Shown here: positions 36,881 to 44,785 of the stretch, one piece after another
How the letters are laid out: each line of letters starts with the position of its first letter
Numbering within the stretch: the stretch's first letter is position 1
DNA from: Xanthocytophaga flava
Lineage (GTDB): Bacteria > Bacteroidota > Bacteroidia > Cytophagales > 172606-1
Length of the DNA: 64,000 nucleotides
Assembly (NCBI RefSeq): GCF_030068545.1
Contig: NZ_JASJOR010000024.1
Span: 62,001 to 126,000 of the forward strand
Direction of reading: 5' to 3'
Notes under the pieces: generated by a model
Databases searched by the model: none
Told to the model about the DNA's origin: nothing
What the model saw: the letters and a program-made list of their open reading frames with translations, nothing else
Position numbers and translations under genes: made by a program

Positions 36881-37204
36881 ATGATGGATCAACAAAATAC
36901 TTCCCCTGCTTTTGATACCATGACAGAAGCATTGACCTGGCTTAAACAGGCAGGTTATGAACATGATTTCAATCTGGATACTGATTGTATACGATTTGGT
37001 GAAAACCATCAGAAACTTATGCCTGCCGACTTTCAGATTGATAAGGTATTTCGTTTTGAAGGACAGACAGATCCTGGCGATGAGAATATTATTTACGCCA
37101 TATCAGCGAAAGAAGATACTATAAAAGGTACTCTTATTAATGCATTTGGAGTCTATTCAGATCCTGTCTCAGATGAAATGATAAAAAAATTGTCGACACA
37201 CTAA
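36881..37204 (+). CDS. Small conserved Bacteroidota protein (mislabelled phosphoribosylpyrophosphate synthetase family)
   Basis: This is a 107-residue soluble protein. The pattern TMTEALTWLKQAGYEHDFNL, then FQIDKVFRFEGQTDPGDEN, then KGTLINAFGVYSDPVSDEM is typical of a short Bacteroidota family often labelled phosphoribosylpyrophosphate synthetase. No PRPP-binding or catalytic motif is present and it is far too short for that enzyme, so the label should not be trusted. Function is unknown. Confidence 0.8.
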   Translation: MMDQQNTSPAFDTMTEALTWLKQAGYEHDFNLDTDCIRFGENHQKLMPADFQIDKVFRFEGQTDPGDENIIYAISAKEDTIKGTLINAFGVYSDPVSDEMIKKLSTH

Positions 37205-37235
37205 CATGAGTGATCCCTAATTTTGGATATGAGTA

Positions 37236-37280
37236 AAACCCAGGCCTATGCTTTTGAAAGTGTGGGCTTGGGTTTATTCT
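37236..37280 (+). terminator. Terminator after the small conserved gene
   Basis: Eleven-base arms (37236-37246 and 37265-37275) pair fully if one G-U pair is allowed; the right arm ends GGGTTTATTCTT. It lies 32 bases after the stop codon. Confidence 0.65.
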
Positions 37281-37318
37281 TGAGAATTAATCTCTTGTTA
37301 TTTGCCTATTGTCCCTTA

Positions 37319-37595
37319 CATTGTCCTTCCACTAAGCCCCTTCATTTTTTGCTTGTGTTTTTCTACATTAGTTTAATGTCTCTTTCATCACTCTGCCTAC
37401 CATGTCACTTTTTTGCTTGCCCAAAAGAGGGGCACCAAACGAGAGTTTGGTGAGCCAGGCTGTGTGCTAGCCCAAAAAGGGCACCTTTTCCCGATCCTTC
37501 CACCCGCAAGGCCAAAGGCCAACCTCGCGGGAAAAGGAAACCCTACACACCTACACTGCCTTTCGCGATTAAAGGCAACTTTACTCTCTTTGTAG
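37319..37595. repeat. Dispersed intergenic repeat, copy A
   Basis: This matches the copy at 54063-54275 over most of its length. Shared blocks include CTTCCACT, TTCATTTTTTGCTTG, the CCAGG.TGTGTGC core, ACCT.C.CTGCCTTTCG-like and CTCTCTTTGT. In this copy the TTTTTTGCTTG block occurs twice (about 37345 and 37411), with about 60 extra bases between. It lies between convergent genes. The short open frames here are not protein-like. Confidence 0.65.
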
Positions 37596-37698
37596 TGCCT
37601 TTAGTTTGTTCCCAAGGTATTTTCAGTCAAGTTCTTTTCCTAAAATTCGGGATGGCTTATGTTATTCATGAGCCGGCAGATAAGATACACTTTCATAA

Positions 37699-38445
37699 TC
37701 AAGCCATTTTTAGCTTTCGAATTTGTTTGGAGCTTATCCAATACAAAACAAAGCCTGAAATAATAGTAAGCAAACCCAGGATCGAAAATAACCGTAAAGC
37801 CCAGTTGCCTATATTGTCTCTGCTCTGGTAATCCATTGTATGTAACATCCAGAGAAAATCAAAAACACGCCACTTGTTATTGCGGAACTTTTGCACGGTG
37901 CCTAATTCGGCGGCAACATATACTGTAGTTTGTGAAGGATGATCAAAGGTAACGGCATAAGCTGGTAAAGGTTGCTCCCTGTATTCGTGATGGCCGTTTG
38001 TTGTAGTCAGGTATTCAACTGCAACCACAGATGCAGGCATAGTAAATTGCCGTTGAGCGACCTGTATCGCTTCTTCTTTTGAAAGAGAGCTTCGTAACTT
38101 CCCTGTTAATGCATCTGCCAGATAGGTCTTTGCTTGATGTGTGCCATGTGCCTGGCATTTGATCTGATAAACAGGTTTGCCTAGTATCTGAATAAGAGAA
38201 AGTGCAGCAACGGAATCTATGGGACGAACGTCGCGAAGATTTTGCAAGGCCAGTACCGGAGAAACGATTGCCCCATTAACAGGTATCAGAGAAGCGGCTT
38301 TCCGTTGATGATCCCCATGTACCTCATCCATATCGGACCAACTGAAGTAAAGTCCGCCAATGGTCCAGAACAAGAATTGAATGCCTAATACAAGACCCAG
38401 ATACCGATGTAGCTTGCGAGTAAGAAAGTGAAAAGATCGTTTCAT
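37699..38445 (-). CDS. PepSY-domain membrane protein
   Basis: This is a 248-residue protein with a membrane helix at each end (about 16-34 and 218-240) and a periplasmic PepSY-type region between them. The N-terminus RKLHRYLGLVLGIQFLFWTIGG is that of the PepSY-TM family, but with only two helices. It lies about 85 bases downstream of the glycosidase-like gene and is probably in the same transcript. Unlike the four-helix PepSY protein at 2987, it has no siderophore receptor beside it. Confidence 0.82.
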   Translation of the reverse strand: MKRSFHFLTRKLHRYLGLVLGIQFLFWTIGGLYFSWSDMDEVHGDHQRKAASLIPVNGAIVSPVLALQNLRDVRPIDSVAALSLIQILGKPVYQIKCQAHGTHQAKTYLADALTGKLRSSLSKEEAIQVAQRQFTMPASVVAVEYLTTTNGHHEYREQPLPAYAVTFDHPSQTTVYVAAELGTVQKFRNNKWRVFDFLWMLHTMDYQSRDNIGNWALRLFSILGLLTIISGFVLYWISSKQIRKLKMA

Positions 38446-38529
38446 GTATAAAGTACTACCATTTGATAAGAAGTGCTAAGTCTACAATTGTACCACCAGG
38501 ATTTTCTGTACAGTTTAGTGGGCAAAATC

Positions 38530-39381
38530 TCAGGGTTTCTTTCGTATTCCCACAATGTTAGGCAGCTTCCAGAAATGATCGTTCCCATCATTTTCGTTAA
38601 AGCCCGTTTCATAGCTACCAAATCGCTGTACGGTTTTGCTCCCTGAAGATACATACAGGGATGCTTCCGGGCCTCCTTCCAGATAAATCAGTGTTTTTAA
38701 GTTTAAAGGTAGTTGCTGTAACATACTAATAAACTCATACATAGTATAAGGGGATCGGGAGTGAATAAACAATGCATTTCCTGCTTTGTCCATTCCCATC
38801 ACACAAACACTCCATTTCTTTTTATCCTTTTGCCAGCGTATTTGCTGTTTACAGTCTATCATACGAATACCCTGAATCAGGCAATTGTATTTGGATTTCA
38901 GATTGGCAAAGGTTTCGCAATTCTGAATATCTGCAATCTGAAAAGAGGGCATGGATTTGTCTTTTGGGCTAAAACAAATTACGGTTTTCTCTCCTGTAAC
39001 TTTACTGCTATTCACATGGTCAAAGCTTTTCATATACCCTCTATTACACATAAAGGCATGGCCCGGTTGCGTAGGGTCATCGCCGTCAAACATCCCGGCA
39101 TTAATAGCTGCAACAAACTTTTTCTGCTTACACCATTCATCCAATGGACGAGAATTATAGTTATTTTTAGGATGGGTAGCACACTCCAGAAAAAACTCAT
39201 AGCTCTTAGGATCAATTCTGAGTACCGTAATCTTTGAATCCCCATAAATGGATTTGACAGGAGCAGCCAGTTCAGCATAGTCCAAACCTTTATCTAATGT
39301 AGTCCAGCCGGTTTCTTTCTGGGCAAAAGAGCCAGTAACCAGCAAAAAAAGTAGAAGAAAAGTAGTTCTCAGAAGGGGCAT
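38530..39381 (-). CDS. Secreted phosphodiester glycosidase (NAGPA-like) domain protein
   Basis: This 283-residue secreted protein has a signal peptide (MPLLRTTFLLLFLLVTGSFAQ). I chose the ATG at 39381 because it begins this signal peptide; an in-frame start 45 bases further upstream would bury it. The NAGPA/phosphodiester glycosidase domain is shown by FVAAINAGMFDGD, the KSFDHVNSSK region and IYLEGGPEASLY near the end, where the usual LDGGGS-type motif is replaced by LEGGPEAS. Members remove sugar caps such as N-acetylglucosamine from phosphodiesters; the substrate here is unknown. Confidence 0.85.
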   Translation of the reverse strand: MPLLRTTFLLLFLLVTGSFAQKETGWTTLDKGLDYAELAAPVKSIYGDSKITVLRIDPKSYEFFLECATHPKNNYNSRPLDEWCKQKKFVAAINAGMFDGDDPTQPGHAFMCNRGYMKSFDHVNSSKVTGEKTVICFSPKDKSMPSFQIADIQNCETFANLKSKYNCLIQGIRMIDCKQQIRWQKDKKKWSVCVMGMDKAGNALFIHSRSPYTMYEFISMLQQLPLNLKTLIYLEGGPEASLYVSSGSKTVQRFGSYETGFNENDGNDHFWKLPNIVGIRKKP

Positions 39382-39674
39382 AGTATAGAGTATAAAGTAT
39401 GAGTTAAAACCATATTTCTCAACCACTCATTTTTCATAGAGAAAGTCGGAAAACGAATATTTTTTCACAAAAAGTACACTTATTAATTGTCAAACCCACA
39501 ATAAACCGACCTGTTTTCCCTATTTTCTATAAAAAAGCGGGTATTCACTCAAAAATCTATAATCCATTGTCAAAAACTTTACCTATGTTTGTCAACCTTC
39601 TGATCGAAGGGTTTTGTACCCTCTCAATTAGGGTATAAGAGATAGATCACACTCACTTACAACACATCTTTTTT

Positions 39675-40361
39675 ATGAACAAATTAGTATGCATCTGCAG
39701 CACATTGTTGCTGTTGTGTTGCCAGGTATCTTATGCATTGTCTATATCCTCACCTGGGGATAGTGTAAAAATCAAAAGTGTACCTTATAGCTGGACGTGG
39801 GTTGATAAACCAGAGCTGTACAAGGTTACCTCACCTAACTCGCTACAAATTACTGCGGCCAAAGGTACAGACCTTTATACGTTTGTAGATGGCTCCTACT
39901 ATACCAACAATGCACCGAAGCTATTATTTAAACCTGACTCTAACTTTATTTTTTCAGCAAAAGTTAAAACTCCATTCAATTCGATGTATGATGGAGGAGC
40001 TATTCTCCTGTACAGTGATGGCGAAAACTGGGCAAAACTTTTGTTCGAAAAACTGGATGAGAAACACATCGGAGTAGGTTCTTCTGTAATCAAAGACAAA
40101 AAGACTGACGATAATTACCATATACAGGTAGCTGCCAAGGAAATATACCTGAAAGTAGCCAAAGCAGGAAAAGTATTCTGCTTTTATTATTCCACAGACG
40201 GCAAAACCTGGAACATCTTGCGCACGTTTGCTTATGCAACAACAGCTCCCATGCAGATTGGCTTCTATGCTCAATCTCCCAAAGGCCCTAAGTGTGTAGT
40301 AGATTTCCTTGACATCCGTTACGTACCAAGAGGATTTAAGGACTTTAATACAGGTGAATAA
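39675..40361 (+). CDS. Secreted DUF1349 (concanavalin A-like fold) protein
   Basis: This 228-residue protein has a signal peptide (1-21). The mature part is a single DUF1349 domain with a jelly-roll, concanavalin A-like fold. Key pieces are YDGGAILLYSDGENWAKLLFE, the central HIQVAAKEIYLKVAK and PMQIGFYAQSP near the end. The family is sometimes labelled regulation of enolase 1. It may bind or process a carbohydrate. It is divergent from the glycosidase-like gene, with a 293-base space. Confidence 0.85.
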   Translation: MNKLVCICSTLLLLCCQVSYALSISSPGDSVKIKSVPYSWTWVDKPELYKVTSPNSLQITAAKGTDLYTFVDGSYYTNNAPKLLFKPDSNFIFSAKVKTPFNSMYDGGAILLYSDGENWAKLLFEKLDEKHIGVGSSVIKDKKTDDNYHIQVAAKEIYLKVAKAGKVFCFYYSTDGKTWNILRTFAYATTAPMQIGFYAQSPKGPKCVVDFLDIRYVPRGFKDFNTGE

Positions 40362-40503
40362 CTTTTTCAGAAACATTGACAGAGGTACAGTATAGTAAAT
40401 AGCTCTTAGTGTAACTCCATAAATCTGTAGTTAGATTTATGGCTGAAAACCAAAGTAGATACACTCTGAATCTGAAAGGTATTATGCCATTATATTGATT
40501 TGT

Positions 40504-40556
40504 CTGCCATTCAGCGATATATAATTACAATCACTGAATGGCAGTCTTTTATTTTC
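40504..40556. terminator. Bidirectional terminator between convergent genes
   Basis: Perfect 11-base arms CTGCCATTCAG (40504-40514) and CTGAATGGCAG (40534-40544) are followed by TCTTTTATTTT. It ends the DUF1349 gene and may also serve the minus-strand gene that stops at 40555. Confidence 0.8.
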
Positions 40557-41388
40557 AATATATCTTAAGAGATAGCGCCAAAAAAGTATTTCTATAAATT
40601 ATATCAGGATTATAGTTCACTTTTGTACCATTGGCTGCATAATTATCCGATAAGACATCTCGGGAAAGTCCGTATTTTAATCCAATGATCAAACCAGATA
40701 AGCCATTATTAAAACTGTAATGGTAATCTAATTGCAGACCTGTATTTATCTGTATTTCATTTTTCGAAATACGAGCCTCATTTATTGCCTGTGCAATTCC
40801 TTCTAATGAATTTGGATCGGTCATATTTCTTTTTTTTCTCAATTCGATGGAAACAAGGCCATAACTAATGCCGGCAAAAGGATACAGTTGAAAGCGTTTC
40901 CTATTCAATACAGCGAATCCTAGCTGATAATTAAAGATATTTTCTCCACTCATCCAGACTTTGTCATCTCCTTTACTTACTTTATTATTAAAATTTACCA
41001 CTAAAAAACCTTCATGCAGGAGACGTTTTCTTTTAATAGCCATTCCAAATCCTATACCTGTTGAATGACTCGTCAATGTTGGAAAACCTAATCCCTGCAA
41101 TTCCTGATTAAAAGAAGATACCTTGTTAAATGATGTTTGGGTAAACACCATAAATGCCGTATAATTTTTTTCTTTCCCTGAGACTTCCAGTTCTAATTTA
41201 TGTAATTCATACGACAAGGAATCCAGCTTATATGCATTTCGTATGGAATCAAGTTCTGCATATTTCCTCTCGATGCTCTTTTGAACTGAGTCAATCTGGC
41301 CAATCGTCATTTGATCTAACGGTTTGGACTGTGCAAAACCAGATAAGCAACAAAGAAATAATACACAAATAGTAAGAGTCTTTCTCAT
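40555..41388 (-). CDS. Outer-membrane beta-barrel protein with N-terminal coiled coil, unknown
   Basis: This 277-residue protein has a signal peptide (1-19, ending GFAQ). A short coiled coil (about 25-75) with repeated ELDSIRNAYKLDSL is followed by a barrel-like region with alternating aromatic strands (LHEGFLVVNFNN, FNYQLGFAVLNRKRFQLYPF) that ends LSLKIY. I do not recognise a named family. Similar small barrels are common in Cytophagales and their roles are open. Confidence 0.72.
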   Translation of the reverse strand: MRKTLTICVLFLCCLSGFAQSKPLDQMTIGQIDSVQKSIERKYAELDSIRNAYKLDSLSYELHKLELEVSGKEKNYTAFMVFTQTSFNKVSSFNQELQGLGFPTLTSHSTGIGFGMAIKRKRLLHEGFLVVNFNNKVSKGDDKVWMSGENIFNYQLGFAVLNRKRFQLYPFAGISYGLVSIELRKKRNMTDPNSLEGIAQAINEARISKNEIQINTGLQLDYHYSFNNGLSGLIIGLKYGLSRDVLSDNYAANGTKVNYNPDIIYRNTFLALSLKIY

Positions 41389-41647
41389 AGATAAAATCAG
41401 TTAATAGATAGATTATAAAGCTAATTGTAAAAGTAACAGAAGAATATATTATCAAGAAATACAATAGATCATCATCATTTTTACCAGTTCATTAGTGAAC
41501 ATTCATTGTCCGGAAATGAACAATCAAATTTCCTTCTACAACCAATTTAGAGCCTAAAATTGCATAGAAAAGCTCTGGCAAAATGTTTGCGCAGTCAATA
41601 TCATCGTAAAGATGATTTCTCACTTGTTTTTCCATAAAGCTGTTACT

Positions 41648-44017
41648 ATGTTCTTTAACTACATTAAAGTTGCTTTTCGCAATCTGTTGCGGAACAAAGC
41701 ATTCTCAGTAATTAACATTCTGGGACTGGCATTGGGCATTGCATCCAGCCTGCTTATTTTTCTATGGATACAGGATGAAGTCAGTATAGGTAAACAGTAT
41801 CCCAATAGTGCCAGCCTGTATCGGATTATGGAACATGAGATTGCAGATGGGCGGATTGTAACAGACGAAGATACACCCGGCTTACTAGCGGATGAGCTCA
41901 AAAAACAGTTTCCGGAAATAAAGTATACGTCCGGATTTTCTGGTTCAGAATTGCATCTGCTTAGTGTTGGTAATAAAAGCACCAAACAAAGAGGGCATTT
42001 TGTAGGTGCAGACTGGCTCACTATGTATAGTATACCAGTTCTTGCCGGAAATGCAACAACTGCACTAACTACCCCTAATAGCGTAGCCATTTCCCGTAAA
42101 CTCGCTGAGATTTATTTTGGTACGCCACAAAAGGCAATAGGAAAAATAATCCGGTTTGATAACTATGCTGATCATCAGATCACCGCTGTATTTGAGAACC
42201 TCCCTGCTAACTCACCTGAGCCTTATGACTTCTTACGCAATTGGAAACAGTATTTGCAACGCGAAACCTGGCTCATGGACTGGAGTAATGCGGGTCCAGG
42301 CACTCGAATCCAGCTTCGTCCGGATGCTAATCCTGCCTTGCTAAATGCCAAGCTCAAAACATTTCTCAAAGGGCGGAATACAGATATAGGGCCAACGTTT
42401 AACATTGAGCTGTTTCTGCAACCTGAAACAGAAGCCTACCTGTATTCTGACTTTAAAGATGGGCATCGGGCCGGTGGTCGGATTGAATATGTACAATTGT
42501 TTTCTATAGTGGCAGTGTTTCTGTTACTAATTGCCTCCATCAATTTTATGAACCTGGCAACAGCCCGTTCTGTAAACCGGGGCCGTGAAGTAGGCGTACG
42601 AAAAGTAGTAGGTGCTCCCCGTGCTGCCTTGATTGCACAATTTTTAGGAGAAGCTATGTTCCTTACTTTTTTAGCCTTGGGTGTTGCATTAGTATTGGTA
42701 TCTATTATCCTTCCAGCTTTCAATCAGTTAACAGGCAAGGAATTACTATTGCCATTTCACGATCCGGCCTTTGGTCTGGTGTTAGCAGGCATCCTTGTAA
42801 TCATGGGCTTATTAGCGGGTAGTTATCCGGCACTCTTCCTTTCTTCTCTTAATCCTATCAATGTATTAAAAGGCAAACTACGGTTTGGTTCCGGTGCGTT
42901 GTTGTTTCGTCGGGGTTTGGTAGTATTTCAGTTTGTACTTTCGATGTTGCTTATTGTTGGTACTCTGGTCATTTATCGACAACTGGACTATATCCAAACC
43001 AAACATCTGGGATATGACCGCGAAAATCTGATCAGGATACAGGGCGAAGGAGAGATTGCCCGCAACTATACAGCCTTTAAACAGGAGCTCCTTTCGATGC
43101 CGGGTATCCAATCGGTTACCCATATGCAAACGGATCCTTTGTATAATGGAAATACTACAGATGGTGTACATTGGATTGGAAAAGACCCTACCTCAGCCAT
43201 TCAGTTTAATAATACCTGGATAGGCTATGATTTTACCAAAACCATGAAAATCAAAGTACTACAGGGCAGGGATTTCTCACCCAGTTATGGCACAGATACG
43301 ACCAATTACCTGATCAATGAAGCAGCAGCCAAACGCATTGGATATAAAGACCCTGTTGGACAACCACTAACATTTGGTAAGCAACCTGGCAAGATTGTGG
43401 GTCTTATCGAAGATTTCCATTTTAATTCGTTGCATGTGCCTATCCGGCCACTGATTATCCGACTGGCAGAGACCTGGAACTATGACAATATTCTGATCCG
43501 TACTCAACCGGGACAAACCCAACAGGCATTAGCCAGCTTGCAGGCTATCTGTGCTAAAATGAACCCAAAATACCCCTTTACATATTCTTTTGTGGATGCA
43601 GAATATAACCGACTGTATCAAAGTGAAACAATTGTACGAACACTGGCGGTTTTCTTTGCAGGCCTTGCCATCTTTATAGCTTGCTTAGGATTGTTTGGAT
43701 TGGCTGCCTTTACTGCGGAACAACGTACAAAGGAGATTGGTATCCGGAAAGTATTGGGAGCTTCTATCAGTAATATTGTAACACTTTTATCTTCTGACTT
43801 CCTGAAACTGGTTATAGTGGCTATTATCATTGCCATTCCTATTGCATGGTATGTTTGTAGCAACTGGCTCGAAAACTTTGCCTATAAGATTTCTCTTTCG
43901 TGGTGGGTATTTGCAGCAGCTAGTCTCCTGGCGATTCTTATTGCACTGATAACGGTCAGCTTTCAGTCTATCAAAGCGGCCCTAATGAATCCTGTGAAAT
44001 CACTGAGATCGGAATAA
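41648..44017 (+). CDS. MacB/FtsX-type ABC transporter permease
   Basis: This 789-residue inner-membrane protein has eight helices: one near the N-terminus, a MacB-type periplasmic domain, three helices (about 280-430), a second periplasmic domain and three or four C-terminal helices with an FtsX domain (about 670-780). The start MFFNYIKVAFRNLLRNK is standard, which is why I chose the ATG at 41648 over the one at 41612. FtsX signatures NRGREVGVRKVVGA and EQRTKEIGIRKVLGA are both present. It works with a MacB-type ATPase, which is not nearby, and may export or sense peptides or lipids. Confidence 0.9.
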   Translation: MFFNYIKVAFRNLLRNKAFSVINILGLALGIASSLLIFLWIQDEVSIGKQYPNSASLYRIMEHEIADGRIVTDEDTPGLLADELKKQFPEIKYTSGFSGSELHLLSVGNKSTKQRGHFVGADWLTMYSIPVLAGNATTALTTPNSVAISRKLAEIYFGTPQKAIGKIIRFDNYADHQITAVFENLPANSPEPYDFLRNWKQYLQRETWLMDWSNAGPGTRIQLRPDANPALLNAKLKTFLKGRNTDIGPTFNIELFLQPETEAYLYSDFKDGHRAGGRIEYVQLFSIVAVFLLLIASINFMNLATARSVNRGREVGVRKVVGAPRAALIAQFLGEAMFLTFLALGVALVLVSIILPAFNQLTGKELLLPFHDPAFGLVLAGILVIMGLLAGSYPALFLSSLNPINVLKGKLRFGSGALLFRRGLVVFQFVLSMLLIVGTLVIYRQLDYIQTKHLGYDRENLIRIQGEGEIARNYTAFKQELLSMPGIQSVTHMQTDPLYNGNTTDGVHWIGKDPTSAIQFNNTWIGYDFTKTMKIKVLQGRDFSPSYGTDTTNYLINEAAAKRIGYKDPVGQPLTFGKQPGKIVGLIEDFHFNSLHVPIRPLIIRLAETWNYDNILIRTQPGQTQQALASLQAICAKMNPKYPFTYSFVDAEYNRLYQSETIVRTLAVFFAGLAIFIACLGLFGLAAFTAEQRTKEIGIRKVLGASISNIVTLLSSDFLKLVIVAIIIAIPIAWYVCSNWLENFAYKISLSWWVFAAASLLAILIALITVSFQSIKAALMNPVKSLRSE

Positions 44018-44156
44018 GCGTTTATAAGTACTTGTATATAGTCCGAATTACGGACTGAAAGGCTCTTTTCTCCCTATTGCCTACGATTCAGACTACTTCT
44101 TTCAAAGTTATTAGATACGAGAGTCTTATAAGCAAGCCTCAATTTGTGGTAAATGG

Positions 44157-44433
44157 TTGACAATAAGGTAAGTTACACAGGATACACATGGTTACACCTT
44201 ATGTTACACTTCTAAAACACTGTAAATGAAGCTAGTTACACTGGTTACACTTATTCTCTATACGCGTGTATTTATATATTATATATAGTATATATAAAGG
44301 GAGTATATACTTGCTCTATTGTTCCTAGGAACTTTTGCGAAAAAAGGCAAAAATGCGTAACCAGTGTTACCTACCTCATTGTCAATAACTTAAAGTGTAA
44401 CATAAGGTGTAACCATGTGTATCCTGTGTAACC
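44157..44433. repeat. Long inverted-repeat element with GTTACAC heptamers
   Basis: Perfect 40-base inverted arms (44172-44211 and 44393-44432) enclose a 181-base loop. An inner pair (44235-44248 with 44357-44370) matches at 13 of 14 positions. A third pair (44157-44170 with 44372-44385) also matches at 13 of 14 but is crossed, not nested. GTTACAC occurs five times in the left half and its complement GTGTAAC three times in the right half. The centre is AT-rich and holds the palindrome GTTCCTAGGAAC (44321-44332). No protein is encoded. It sits in a 768-base gene-free block between convergent genes. Confidence 0.85.
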
Positions 44434-44539
44434 TAGCGGAGACTTGGATGTTTATTCATTACTTGTCTTTGACTTAATGCAAGCGTCTTGAGAAATTTCA
44501 TTACCAATCTCCCTTCTATCTTGCCGTTGGGATCTCATT

Positions 44540-44640
44540 ACAAGACCAACGACCTCAGGATTTGGAGTATATTTTTTCTCACAAACCAGAGATAGCTCTA
44601 TTTGTTACAAGTTTTTTTCAGAAGGACAGGAGGTGAGGGC
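44540..44640. repeat. Dispersed intergenic repeat, copy D
   Basis: Shares CAAGACCAACGACC, a TATTTTTTCTCAC-like block, CTCTATTTGT and TTTCAGAAGGACAGGAGGTG with the copy near 34110-34240. A second partial unit, TTTTCAGGAGAACAGTGAAG, follows directly. It lies between convergent genes, just after the inverted-repeat element. Confidence 0.45.
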
Positions 44641-44702
44641 TTTTTCAGGAGAACAGTGAAGGTGACATTTAAGAGGGATAAGAAAGAATAAGAGCACAGA
44701 AA

Positions 44703-44767
44703 AGAAACATTGTTATACTAATAGCATCCTTCATTGCTACTGTTAGTATAACAATGTTTCTCTTTTA
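44703..44767. terminator. Strong bidirectional terminator after the phytochrome gene
   Basis: A perfect 19-base stem (44703-44721 with 44743-44761) has a 21-base loop. It is flanked by an A run on the left and TCTTTTATTA on the right. It ends the minus-strand phytochrome gene, which stops 18 bases away. Confidence 0.88.
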
Positions 44768-44785
44768 TTATTCTTATTCAAGAAG

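Noticed and set aside
37413..37595. 60-codon frame in the intergenic repeat
   Set aside because: It lies wholly in the dispersed repeat, and the matching copy at 54063-54275 does not keep the frame.
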